A DNA stretch of 64,000 nt. Origin: Epiperipatus broadwayi. Taxonomy: Eukaryota > Onychophora > Udeonychophora > Euonychophora > Peripatidae. Made by a program: the position numbers and the translations under genes. The notes below the pieces were generated by a model that saw only the letters and a program-made list of their open reading frames with translations, was not told where the DNA came from and did no database searches. Below, piece by piece: positions 32,170 through 42,455 of this stretch (within the stretch, counting starts at the first letter, position 1; every line of letters starts with the position of its first letter). The stretch is from NCBI GenBank assembly GCA_028023455.1, contig JAQFVV010012394.1:26545053-26609052 (forward strand). The letters run 5' to 3'.

Positions 32170-34165
32170 TCTATTTTATAACAGGTCTGTTATATGGCAA
32201 ATAATAATATAGTGTGTATGCACAAATATGTATTAAGTTGAAAGGAAATGTAGAAATAAACACAGACAAAAAATTTTAGCAGATATTTTCTACACTATCC
32301 TGGAATAATAATGGGTTAAATAGCTCTGAATTTAAAATAAAGTTCTATTATGAAACAAAGATTTTAAAAGGTCTAATAAAAATTAGTACTGTTATTCTGA
32401 TTTAGAAATTTAAAAAAGTGTGTTTTATGTTTAAAATGAAACTGATAATTATAAATATTTCTATTATCTATTCTTTTTGAAAAATCTTTTAATTAAAACT
32501 TCTATAAAATATTTTTTTTAATTAATGCTTGTATGCATTTCACTATCTAAGTAAAAACATGTAGTTCATATCTTTGGTAAAATTGCAAAGTTGCTTTCAA
32601 AAGTAGCTTTGATTAAAAGGGATTTGAAAGGATTAGTGATCTTTTTAAAAAGATGAAAAAACCCTTTTTAATAAAATGTGTTATCACCCCCAAACCAATT
32701 CTATAATAGGGCTGATAAACATATCAGTTCAGTTTGACTTGCAGTTTTTGTAAGATCTGGCCAGAAGAGTCTGGTTTTAATATTTTGAGCAGTTGGTCAA
32801 ATTGGCCAGCTGCAATGTTTGGATATTAATTTTTTTAAAAAAAAACAGTTCTTTTCTTAATATTTTTGTGAATCAGTTGGCTCATAGCTCATTGAAAAGT
32901 TTGACTAAAATATTTGGTGAAGAGTTAGCTGCAGTTTGTTGGTAACTGTAGCAGAGAATTGCTACAGTAAAGCTAGCTGCAGCGATGGTTGGCAGAATTA
33001 TACAGAGGACTGCTATGATGATATAAGAATGCAAGGAAACAGCTGCCCTAATTTACTGCTGAAGTTTTGAATCATGAAGCTGACCCACTTCTACATTTAC
33101 TAGTCTGCTTAAATATGAAGAAGACAGTGTGCTCACCTGAAGTCTGCAAGTCTGAGACAGAAGGGAACCTAAATCAAGACCAACATACCTTGATTACAAC
33201 TTCCTGATTATGACTTTTCTGAACTGGTTCCCATCAAGAGAAACCAGCAGTTGATGAAGAAGTAGTTATACATATGCTGCTGTGTTTATATCAAGAGAAT
33301 CACAGATAAACATATATACAGTGAGTTCTACTTTTTTAATATTCCTTAAAAAGACATTTTAACTTGATAACTTAAAGTAAAACAAATAAGTAATTTGTTT
33401 GAGTCATATGTCTAAAAGAGAGACAATTTGCTATATATATATTTTATAAAAAAAATTAATTTTCATATTCCTTAAAAATGACATTCTAAAAGTGAGATAT
33501 ATAATATAGAACAATTTTGTTTAAGCTCATTTGTTGAGAAAACAAAAAAGACATTTTGCAATTTATATTTTAAAATAATTCTAAAATAACGTTATAATAA
33601 TCAGTTAAAGACTGATTTTATTTATTTTTTTTTGAAAAAAAAGTAGAAATCAAAAAAAGAAGCAAATCTTGTAGATTAATTTAAAATGTGTTAATAATTA
33701 ATCAACTGTCAAAAATTTGATAGTATTTATTTTAAGGGGGGGGACTATAGGCAGCAAAGTAAAACTTACTATAAAAATATGTGAATGTTATAACAGAATT
33801 TCAACAAAAAGTTTAATTGAGAAAATTTTGATAAGTTAAAAGGTATGGTATAAACAATAGTGTGCACATACATTTCCATGTGCATACACATATGTGGTAA
33901 TAGACATCTATATCATTAAAATGTAACTTAAATTTTTAATCATTTATTATTTTATAATTGAAATATAGTCATCAAATATACTGCACTCTGTGTGCATATA
34001 TATATATATATCAAATGCATGTCAAACAGACACATTCAGATAAAAATTAATGTGATTTTATTATTGTTATAGATACAAATGTTATGTAAAATTTTAGTCA
34101 TTTTTAAATTTCATTAAATGTCAGTTGAAATGTTTTCATTGTATATTATAAAACATACATATATG
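32170..34165. mobile_element. Dispersed element G, copy 2 (inverted relative to copy 1)
   Basis: Longer copy of the element at 26880-28345. Near 33010-33330 it holds the less AT-rich core (GACAGAAGGGAACC, AGTCATAATCAGG in reverse) shared with copy 1, plus extra AT-rich sequence and a G8 run near 33737. No coding motif is visible in any frame. The two inverted copies with the ~3.8 kb between them (28346-32169) form a very long interrupted palindrome. Confidence 0.75.
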
Positions 34166-34548
34166 TACAGATATATATATACATTTATAGAAACCTATTA
34201 AGAAATAATGTAATCAATGTAATAACTTGAAATTGTATATTAATCTTGTGAATCACAATGTGATAACTTTTATCATTATGTATATTAATCAAAATCAGAA
34301 AGCTTAAATTCAGTTGTTAAAATTTATTCCAGTGGTTCTAAATATTTTTAGAATATATATTTCCATCTTATTACAATATATACAATGTAAATCTATTCAC
34401 AGAATAAACAGATCTGAATAAATTACTAAGATAATTTACAAGTTTATTATTCTTATATCTTCTTTATTCTTTTTGCATTTCTCTTCATATATTCATATAT
34501 ATTGAAAACATTTTTTATCTCCTCTTATATCCTTTAATGGAAACTTTA

Positions 34549-34692
34549 CTCCTTTATTTTGCTTACTGTTTTGATTGTCCTGCAGTCTTCATCAGAGCTT
34601 CTATAAGTTTCACTTGAAAGAAAGAAGTGAAACTTATAAAAGCTTTGATGAAGACTGCAGGACATTTGAAACTGTAAACAAAATAAAGGAGT
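34549..34692. repeat. Fold-back element, ~65-bp arms
   Basis: 'GTCCTGCAGTCTTCATCAGA' followed by GCTTCTATAAGTTTCACTT is mirrored by AAGTGAAACTTATAAAAGC and 'TTTGATGAAGACTGCAGGAC', and the outer ends ACTCCTTTATTTTG and CAAAATAAAGGAGT also pair. The GATGAAGAC...TTTGAAAC segment resembles the Penelope-end motif seen elsewhere here. Confidence 0.8.
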
Positions 34693-34929
34693 TATAAAAA
34701 AGATTGCATTAAAGAGTAAAAGAAGAGATGATAAAAAGTTTTTAATAATTCACAAGCTAGAGTTCCAAATAATCATTCAAAGGATCTTTTATTATATCAA
34801 TCTCAATCTATTTTGCTAGGTAAAAGACAAAATATAAAAGATAATATATACTGTATATAGACTAAATGGTTAAATTTATTTATGTTAATATTTTAAAGTC
34901 AAATAATGCATATTTGTATTAAAATTATT

Positions 34930-34966
34930 TTTAGCTTTGATGAAGATGACAGTTCAGTCAAAACTA
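34930..34966 (+). repeat. TTGATGA-hairpin-AAAAC motif
   Basis: TTTGATGAAGATGAC, AGTTCA, then GTCAAAAC. A TGAC/GTCA stem sits between the two conserved blocks. Resembles the Penelope/family-C terminal motif. No coding sequence adjoins it. Confidence 0.35.
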
Positions 34967-35186
34967 TTATTAAAATATAATCAAAGATAATAACAAAAGC
35001 ATTGAAATCAAATGCATATACAACAGAAGTGGTTTTTTTTTTTAAGTTTTAATGTTTTTACATAACAATAAAGCAATACAAAAAAGAGAATTGAAGGTTT
35101 TAAGAATAAATCTTCACTAATAATGGATTAATTAAAATAAAAATAATATTTTATTAATAATAAAAGGCTCAAGAAGATAAGAATAA

Positions 35187-35444
35187 TAAACCAGATATAT
35201 GCACATCACATGGTCATCATTTCTTATGCTTACACAAGCTGTTTGCACAGAGGCTAAACTCTCCATACAGTAGTGTGACTCAGTGCAAGCCAGAGTAATC
35301 AATGGATGCAAAAACATTTGTGCATAAAATCTTTATCCAATGCCTACTCAGCCAATATCCTAGACTAGTTTACAGCTTGTGACTTTTATCAGCTCCACAC
35401 TGATGAAAGATGGAGAGTTTAGCCTCTGTGTAAACCAGATATAT
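35187..35444 (-). mobile_element. F1 hairpin element with perfect 14-bp TSD
   Basis: TAAACCAGATATAT occurs exactly at 35187-35200 and 35431-35444, bounding an insertion at 35201-35430. Inside, on the minus strand, the F1 5' end (ACACAGAGGCTAAACTCTCC) is followed by a shortened left arm, then the right arm and the tail (GCTTACACAAGCTG in reverse, GACCATGTGATG). Much of the left arm is deleted compared with the other copies. A 14-bp TSD is typical of retroposition, not of common cut-and-paste MITEs. Confidence 0.85.
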
Positions 35445-35733
35445 AAATAAAATATTGTATACATTCCTCTTTACAATAAATGTGCTATATATTTGTAAGC
35501 TATAAATGCTTGTCCATATACATATTGATTCTTGAGCCAGTAAGAAAACCCATTTTAATGGCTTAAAAAAGATTATATATATATATACATGTGAACTCTC
35601 AATTAATAACAATAAAAAGCAATATTAATATCATTATTATTATACTAGGATAAGGAACAAAAATAAAATTCTTTAAAAATGCATTTGTAAATATATAAAG
35701 TTATAAATAGCATGCCAGGAACTGAATTCCAGG

Positions 35734-36078
35734 CACTTAAGGATAAACAAAGGCAAAACTCTCCGTACAGTAGTGCCACCCTGTGCCAAACAGAGTAATC
35801 AATGGATTCCAGAAGGCTTGTGTATAAAATCCTTATCTAATGCCTACTTATCCAATATCCTCAGACTAGTTTATGGCGTGTGGCCATCATCAGTGAGGAG
35901 CCTTGGATAAGTAGGCACTAGATAGGGATTTAATGCACAAGCCTTCTGGCATCCATTGACTACTCTGTTTGGCACAGGGTGGCACTACTGTACAGAGTTT
36001 TGCCTTTATTTACAACAATTATGTGCTAGTATAGAGATGGTGATCATGTGATGTTTAGTGGTTTAACACTTAAGGATA
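35734..36078 (+). mobile_element. F1 hairpin element with perfect 12-bp TSD
   Basis: CACTTAAGGATA at 35734-35745 is repeated at 36067-36078. The 321-bp insertion between holds a left arm (GGCAAAACTCTCCGTACAG, then TAGTGCCACCCTGTGCC), a right arm (GGCACAGGGTGGCAC, then TACTGTACAGAGTTTTGCC) and the asymmetric tail AATTATGTGCTAGTATAGAG, then ATGGTGATCATGTGATG, then TTTAGTGGTTTAA. This is the best-preserved copy and defines the family. Confidence 0.9.
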
Positions 36079-36214
36079 GTTATTGATTCTTGGGGAAGCT
36101 ATCTAAGCACTATTGAAAATACCAAGTCATAAATAATACAAGCAGTCGGACTGTGTTTTTCTTCTGCTTACAAACTAAAATAAAAGAAAACAATGTGTGT
36201 TGTATAAACAAAAT

Positions 36215-36300
36215 TAAACAAAGCAAGTAGTTGGTTGCAGACGGTTGTGGGTTCACATCCCGGCCGATGCTATGACATATGGAAAAATAAATAAATAAAA
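36215..36300 (+). mobile_element. SINE-B, 5'-truncated
   Basis: 'GGTTGCAGACGGTTGTGGGT' then TCACATCCCGGCCGATGCTATGACATATGG and an A-rich tail match the 3' two-thirds of SINE-B at 37987-38102. The box-A part is missing. Confidence 0.8.
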
Positions 36301-36369
36301 TATGTGCACTTTTTTTGTAAGTGATACTACAATTGACAGCTTAAAAATTTAGAAATTTAATCAAATATA

Positions 36370-37200
36370 AAGAATAAGAAAACAAAAGGAATTTACTTGT
36401 ACAAATTAATTTTTTTAACAAAATAAAGGTTTTAAATATCAAGAACAAAAAAACAAAATGAATTTAGTTGTACAAAGTAATTATTGAACAAATAAGCAAT
36501 AAGAAAAAAAGTAAAATGAGAGTAATTTTTTAAAAAAATATAAAAGATTATGGGTGGAATGTTGAAATCTTGTGGGTTGATGAGTAGCATTTTATTTTTC
36601 TGATTTATAACTGCTTTCAGGTCAAGTTAGATTTTGTTAGTTTGCAAAATTGGTCTTTTTTAGAGCTATTGTTCACTGTCTAATGTTTTTTTTTAAAACT
36701 GCCTGTAGTATTATTTTGAAAACCATGCATACACATCCAAAGAGATTGTTTTAAGTTCATTTGTTGGCTAAAAAACAACAGCTAATCCCCATTATTTATT
36801 TTTGTTTAGGTTTTTTATAGACAAAAAAAAAAAACCATTTGTTGCTTTAAGTACAGCCTTTCCAATTTAGTATTCTTTTGATGGAAACCCACACAGAAAA
36901 AAATTATTTTCATTTTATTTTGATCTTTTGTTTTATTTTTTCTGCCACAATAATCTCGCAAAAAATCTCCATGTGTGTTAGCATGGAAAAAAGTCTTGCA
37001 GATGCTTGATCTAAATAATTATACCATAGAATTTCAACATTTCATCATAATCGTTTATTTTTTTACAAAAAAAAAATATTTTGTACAATTCATATTTATT
37101 TCTTGTTACTTATTTGTTTAATTACTTTGTTTAACTAATTCACTTTTGTTTTTCTTGATGTTTATTAGCAACTCTTATTTTTTTTAAAAAAAAAATTGCA
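36370..37200. repeat. AT-rich fold-back region
   Basis: AATGAATTTAGTTGTACAAAGTAATTA...CAAATAAGCAATAAGAAA (36457-36505) is mirrored in reverse near 37080-37150 (TTTCTTGTTACTTATTTG, then AATTACTTTGTTTAAC). A piece of element G (GTTTTAAGTTCATTTGTTG) lies between. Arms are diverged and AT-rich, so the boundaries are approximate. Confidence 0.45.
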
Positions 37201-37619
37201 TATGTAAAACCCTTTTTTTTCCCTTTGGAAACAAACACACACACACCCTCTGACTACTTTCAGCCATTTTTTGCTTGATATTTTCAGTAGTCGTCAAATA
37301 GCTCCCCCAAGTGACAATAAATTGTCCTTAAGTGCCTACTAAATGATTACTACTAGTTACTTTGTATTAACGATTATCATATGTAATTATAAAATATATA
37401 CTCAGATATAAATAATATATTCAAGACCTATGTCATAACATACTTGAATATAAATAACAAATAAATAATTAGTTACCCACCTCAAGATATAGAGAAAACC
37501 AGCTACGTGATGTGTGCTTTATAATTAAATAAATATCACTTCAGGTGGGTAATATAAACATATGATAAATAGCAACATTACGGATACATTAATAATAATA
37601 TTTATTTTTTTATAATAAT

Positions 37620-37925
37620 CTTTATTTTTAAGATTATTCAAAATGCGCATTATTTAATAACAAAATTTTTTATATATATAAAAAAAAGTTTAAAGTTTTT
37701 AGAAATCAAAGAAGAAAAATTATGTCATAATATACATATCCTTTTGTTTTATCGACATGGGGAGCGTTTGATACATTTCCTTTAACAACAGAAGGGGAAA
37801 GCGGATTATTAAATGGAATAATTATTTCATAACTATAAAAACAAGCAATAAAATGGTCATTAGAAAGATATAAAATATATCATAAAGGCACTTTTGAACA
37901 TTTTCAATAATTAATATATCATGCT
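37620..37925 (+). mobile_element. Dispersed element H, copy 1
   Basis: Matches the reverse complement of 41225-41530. Shared blocks are GCGCATTATTTAATA, AGTTTTTAGAAAT, ATATCCTTTTG, 'TTTGATACATTTCCTTTAA', ATAATTATTTCATAA and TTAATATATCATGC. The sequence reads locally as SAFDTFPLTTEGESG but stops follow. No family recognised. Confidence 0.65.
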
Positions 37926-37975
37926 TTTCGTGTATTTGTGCGTGAGAGAGAAATTATAAAATAGTAACATACAAA

Positions 37976-38113
37976 TACTAATTTTTGTCAAGCGTCGTTA
38001 GCCGAGAGATCAGCGCAGCCGCCTTACAAGCAAGCAGTTTGTTGCAGACGGTTGTTGGGGGTTAGCCTCCCGGCCGATGCTATGACATATGGAAAAAAAA
38101 AGTACTAATTTTT
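37976..38113 (+). mobile_element. SINE-B with perfect 11-bp TSD
   Basis: TACTAATTTTT at 37976-37986 is repeated at 38103-38113. The 116-bp insert starts GTCAAGCGTCGTTAGCC and has a tRNA-like head with box A (TTAGCCGAGAGATCAGCGC) and box B (GGGGGTTAGCCTCCC, a GGTTCGANNCC variant). It ends CGATGCTATGACATATGG plus A9. It is markedly richer in G+C than its surroundings. Clean TSD and A-tail make it a young LINE-mobilised SINE. Confidence 0.92.
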
Positions 38114-38408
38114 ATTCTTATCACGTAAATTTTAATGAATTTTATTTTATACTGCGAAAAAATCCACTGTTTTCATGTGATCGTAAACATCCAAAATTAT
38201 ATATAATCGTCAACAATTAATTTCTTTACAGTCATTTGAAGTTTTACTGATGTGAACCCAATCGAACAGTCTTTCATTAATTATATTATGAAAGATATCT
38301 ATCTACAGTCATTGTTACAACAGTCATTTCTTTTCAATCGAGAGTCCACGAAGCTCATTATTATTACTATTTATTTCTTGCATGGTTTAAAACAAAAAAA
38401 AAAAAAAG

Positions 38409-38545
38409 TAATCGAATGCTTTTTTTTTCCATATGTCATAGCATCGATCGGGAGGCGAACCCGCAACAACCGTCTGCAAACAACTGCTTGCTTGCAAGGC
38501 GGCTGCGCTGACCTCTCGGCTAACAACACTTGACTAATCGAATGC
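38409..38545 (-). mobile_element. SINE-B with perfect 11-bp TSD, beside SINE-A
   Basis: TAATCGAATGC at 38409-38419 is repeated at 38535-38545 around a minus-strand SINE-B (T8 tail, CCATATGTCATAGCATCGAT through GACCTCTCGGCTAACAAC). The target sequence is the tail of the neighbouring SINE-A (AATCGAATG-TTTATTGCTC), so SINE-B inserted after SINE-A. The 93-codon frame crossing the SINE is spurious. Confidence 0.92.
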
Positions 38546-38660
38546 GTTTATTGCTCAGGAGTTCACAAACAGTCCAAGCACCAGAAGTAACAGAGTTGTC
38601 TTAAGCTTCAAAGTCGCAAGTTTATCCCTGCACTAAGTCGTGCCAGGCATTTGGTAAATG
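38535..38660 (-). mobile_element. SINE-A
   Basis: 'GCGTTTATTGCTCAGGAGTT' then CACAAACAGTCCAAGCACC is the reverse-oriented tail and body. CCCTGCACTAAGTCGTGCCAGG is the tRNA-like end. SINE-B is inserted at its tail. Confidence 0.75.
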
Positions 38661-38744
38661 ATTACCACATACTGTCATTAAATAATATTTTTATAAAATA
38701 TTTAAAAGTTTAAGAAATATGATTTGATAGTATTGTTCTTATAT

Positions 38745-38885
38745 TGTTGTGAAAAACATCTGGCCGGACATATTGTTATAAGAGATAATAGTAGATGAGC
38801 AGATGAACTCTTAAAGTCGATTACAAGAAATTGTAAAAGATCTAGAAGGAGACCTTATGTGAGATGAATGAATGAATTTTAGATT
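38745..38885 (+). mobile_element. LINE-A fragment, GH-x-R to RW-DE region
   Basis: CTGGCCGGACATATTG, AGATAATAGTAGATGAGC, 'TTACAAGAAATTGTAAAAGA' and ACCTTATGTGAGATGAATGA correspond to the AGHI-RRDDNRW...RNCKRPRRRPHVRWMDE part of LINE-A. It ends just before a second LINE-A copy begins with an earlier domain, so two insertions, or a rearranged one, lie in tandem. Confidence 0.65.
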
Positions 38886-39730
38886 TTGAAGACAATGTAG
38901 TTGTTTTTGCAAGAGCTTCAGGAAATGTTGCAAGAGTTATCAGATGCAAGTAAGAAAGTAGGACTAAAGGCAAATGTTAAAAAGACTAAAGTAAGGTTCA
39001 ATGGATTTTCTCAAAAGGTGAAAATAAAGATTGATTATGATAAGTTAGAAGAAATTAACAGTTACAAATACCTTGGTCAAATTGTTATTTCAGATGGAAA
39101 CATAATGGATGAAATTAATCATAAAATTAAACTTGGTTGGAGTGCTTTTGGTAGAAATAACTTAATACTAAAAGGAAATATGCCTATGTGTTTGAAAAGG
39201 AAGGTTTTTAATAAATGTGTTTTACCAATCCTTACTTATGGATCTGAGACTTGGACACTTAATAGAAGAGCAAATACAGAGACTTCAGAACACTCAAAAA
39301 GTATGGAGGGATGCATGTTAGGAGAGTAACAAGAAGAGATTGAAAATGCAACATATGGGTATTACTGACATCATTGAAAGAAGTAAAAGACAAGTAGAAT
39401 TGGGCTGGACATATTGCTAGAAGATATGATAATAGATGGACAATTGAAATCTTAAACTCAATTCCAAGAAATTGTAAAAGACCCAGAAAAAGTCCACAGG
39501 TGAGATGTATGAATGAAATAAGAAAGTGTGCAGGGATGATGTGGAAAAGAGAGGTTAGAGATTGAAGATGGATTGAATTTGGAGAGACCTTCATCCTGCA
39601 ATGGAGGGATAATGGTTGGCAATGATGATAATAATTCATGTGATGTGGTTGGAGAACTGGATTAAACTTGGAGAGAACTTCATTCTGCAATGGATTGATA
39701 ATGATTGAAAATGATGATGGTAAGATATCT
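38886..39730 (+). pseudogene. LINE-A endonuclease-RT, C-terminal third
   Basis: The copy begins at the RT catalytic motif, read as DFEDNVVVF where the family has FADD, so the key Asp pair is damaged. A frameshift leads to the frame at 38901-39329: ELSDASKKVGLKANVKKTK, then YKYLGQIVISDGNIMDEI, IKLGWSAFGRNN, MPMCLKRKVFNKCVLPILTY and GSETWTLNRR. Beyond it, with stops, come DIIERSK, RWTIEILNSIPRNCKRPRKS and CAGMMWKREVRD, ending FGETFILQW near 39600. A GAT-rich tail follows, and the last ~60 bp of coding sequence plus tail are duplicated at 39650-39720. The upstream endonuclease and most of the RT are missing, consistent with 5' truncation. Non-functional. Confidence 0.8.
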
Positions 39731-39739
39731 TGACACACT

Positions 39740-40205
39740 AATTTTTTTATACAACAAGAGAACTATTATTTTCTAAATACAGAAATTTTTTTTTAAGTTT
39801 TAAATTGCTTCCTATAATTATAGTTGGTGTAATCACATTTGTATTGTATGAAAACAAAAACAATACTTTCATGTGTTTAACATAAATTTTGTTTTTTCTT
39901 AACATGTTAAAAGTAATCTTATTCAGTAATTTGCGAAAAGTATAACAAAAGTATTAAATAAATATGAACTTTTATTGTGAACTCTATTATATCACAACCA
40001 TTCATCAGTGCAGAAAGACAAATCAAATCACTCTCCCACTATTTGAACAACTCTTGCTTTTCGGGTGAGTTAAAAGCTTCAAACACATAAATCTCCACAA
40101 TCATGGTGACAGCTTGATACTTTTCATTAAACTGATAAACATAGTAAACTAGTCTTCCTCATTTTAACATTTTGTGCAAGGATGAATAATCATTGCACTA
40201 TAGAT
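39740..40205. other. AT-rich stretch, nothing recognised
   Basis: No supported feature. Confidence 0.35.
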
Positions 40206-40212
40206 AAATGTT

Positions 40213-40235
40213 TTAGGCTTTCGGCTTTTATCAAT
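40213..40235 (-). repeat. TTGATAAAAGCCGAAAGCC motif
   Basis: On the plus strand AGGCTTTCGGCTTTTATCAA. Same type as the Penelope-end motif (TTGATAAAGACT...GTCGAAAGTAC) at 46112-46143, but with a collapsed hairpin. The adjoining 40234-40614 frame (126 codons) has no recognisable domain and ends in SINE-A-like sequence near 40560-40625. Confidence 0.3.
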
Positions 40236-40934
40236 GCAGCCATCATCTCAATTCTATGCCATTGAAAAACCATTGCAAAAAAACGTGACTCACACTATGT
40301 ATGCATTTCACAAACAACCCAGCACTCATCAGTTGAACTTCAATTTTTATGCCAGTGATGATAGACTAACATGGGCATGGACATTCAGATGTTTGATACA
40401 CCTAACTCATCTGAAGATCAAAGGCTATTCACAAAATGCATTTGTAGTTTGTAGGGAGTGCTTTGATTTTCCATGCTGTTTGATCATTGTGCTATTTGAA
40501 TATCAAATCAATGATACACGGATAAGAACTAAAAATTTAGAAGTTTATGGATGTTTAAGCACCCAAAGTAACAGAAATAGATCACAATCCAAGAATTTTG
40601 AATTTCAGTTCTGACACTCTGGCCACAATATTAAATCAGGTAGGGCATAAAAAAATAGTAATGAGACTGGTGGACACTTTTACTTATTGAAGTGATTGAT
40701 GCAATTATGGTCATAGATATTTTTCATATAGATAATGAGACAATCTGTTTGACTGGTTATTACAGATTAGTAAAATTTCATTAAACTGTAAAAGAATTAC
40801 TGTTGATAATTACATATGTGACATTCACCAACACATAAAAAAAGCGTTTTTCCAAGCATGAAATTCATTTAAATTTTGCATGATAAGAATAAATATTATT
40901 ATTTGTATATTACTAGTTTATAATCTCTCAGATG

Positions 40935-41215
40935 TATATATATATTATAATCATTATTTTATTATCAATTCACTGCAGGATGAAGGTCTCTCTAAGTTCA
41001 ATCCATCTCTTATTTCTAGCCTCTAGTCTCCACATCACCCCAGCATATTTCCTATTTCATCCATTCATCTCACATGTGGTTTCTTTCTGGGTCTTTTATA
41101 ATCTCTTGAAATCCAGTTTAAGATTTTCAACTGTCCATCTATTATCATCTCTTTTAGCAATATGACCAGCCTAACTACATTTCAATTATTTAATTTTTTT
41201 CAATAATGTCAGTAA
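40935..41215 (-). mobile_element. LINE-A 3' end
   Basis: On the minus strand: RWTVENL-LDFKRL-KTQKETTCEMNG-type decayed coding, then GAACTTAGAGAGACC and 'TTCATCCTGCAGTGAATTGA' plus a GATAATAAAATAATG tail, matching the 39-kb and 6-kb copies. The plus-strand 77-codon frame is its antisense shadow. Confidence 0.75.
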
Positions 41216-41224
41216 TACCTGTTT

Positions 41225-41530
41225 GCTCATGTATATATAAAGCATAATATGTTAATATTTTAAGACTTTCATAAATGCTTTGCTGACCTATTTCACATCT
41301 TCTATCACCATTTTATTGTCTATTTTTATAATTATGAAACAATGAACAATTATTTCATTTGATAATATACCCTCCCCCCATATTAAAGGAAATGTATCAA
41401 AAGCTTTCCATGTAGATAAGAGCAAAAGGATATTCATTGTGTATATTATGAAATGGTTGTTCTTTGAATTTCTAAAAACTTAAATTTTTTAATTTATTAA
41501 ATGCACATTATTTAATATTTTTAATGTTGG
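41225..41530 (-). mobile_element. Dispersed element H, copy 2
   Basis: Inverted partner of 37620-37925 over about 300 bp. A C7 run at 41372 interrupts the similarity. Confidence 0.65.
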
Positions 41531-41939
41531 TATTTAGTATATATTTCTATAATGCATATAAAAATAAGATGTATTTCAGTTCATTTATTTAATTATTAAA
41601 TACACGTGACATTGTTGGTTTTCTTTATGTATTGATATAGATAGGTGACTAATCATTTGAACACTAGGTTTGATTGATCAATTTGTTACTTATATTCAAA
41701 TATGTTTTGGCATATGTCTTGGATATATTATTTATATCTGAGTGTGTGTATTACAATTACATACATATGATAATCATTAATACATAGTAATTAGCTTCAT
41801 GAAATTCAGTTCTTGACACACAATTTATAAGTTACATATATATTTAAATATGTCTTTTTTAAAAGAGGGTCTATTATTTTTTACTCTTTTGATTAGATTC
41901 ATATTATCAATTTTCATAATTGCATATACTAATAAAAAT

Positions 41940-42455
41940 AATTGAATGATTTATTGCTCAGGAGCTCATAAGAAGTTCCGAATATTGGAAGTGACCGAAT
42001 TGGGTTGCGATCCATGGACCTTGTGCTCCAACCTCTGCCATTCTACCACTGCAGCAAAGCATGCTGGGAACTCAGAAAAATATAGTAGTGATTTATTATT
42101 CAGGAGTTCATAAGAAATTAAAGCATCAGCTAAAGTTCGGCTGCAATCTGTCGACATTGAGCTTCAGGATCTGTCATTCTACCGCTGCACTAAAGCATGC
42201 TGGGAAGTCAGGAAAACCATAATAAATGAATGATTTATTATTTAGTCATTCATAAGAAGAACTTAGTTGCGATCCATGGACTTTGAGTTCCAGAGTCTGC
42301 CACTTTACCACTGCACCAAAGCATGATGGGAAGTCAGAAAGAACATAGTAATTGAATGATTTATTATTTAGTAGTTCATAATAAGAACTGGTTTGCGATC
42401 CATGAATCTTGCACCTCAGAATCTTCTACTCTACTGTAGCATCAAATCAAGAAGA
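41940..42455 (-). repeat. Tandem tetramer of SINE-A
   Basis: Four head-to-tail SINE-A copies on the minus strand, starting near 41940, 42087, 42226 and 42350. Each opens with TGATTTATTRTT-AG, has TTCATAAGAA, then a box-B-like GGTTGCGATCCATGG (reverse) and CTACCACTGCA-CAAAGCATG, and ends GCTGGGAA-TCAGAAA. The period is about 125-145 bp. Copies 2-4 share variants (TTATTATT for TTATTGCT), so they probably arose by local duplication from a neighbour rather than by four insertions. Confidence 0.85.

Noticed and set aside
39259-39738. 159-codon minus-strand frame (and similar ones at 44-433 and 5825-6139, and on the plus strand at 40932-41165)
   Set aside because: These are antisense shadows of LINE-A 3' ends. 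They resemble each other only because the sense LINE sequence is shared.
40234-40614. 126-codon plus-strand frame
   Set aside because: No domain, no splice or promoter context, and its 3' end runs into SINE-A-like sequence. Its length is near what chance allows across 64 kb.
41940-42455. CRISPR-like array (regular repeats)
   Set aside because: Units are ~130 bp, fully repetitive with no spacers, tRNA-derived, and in a eukaryotic genome.
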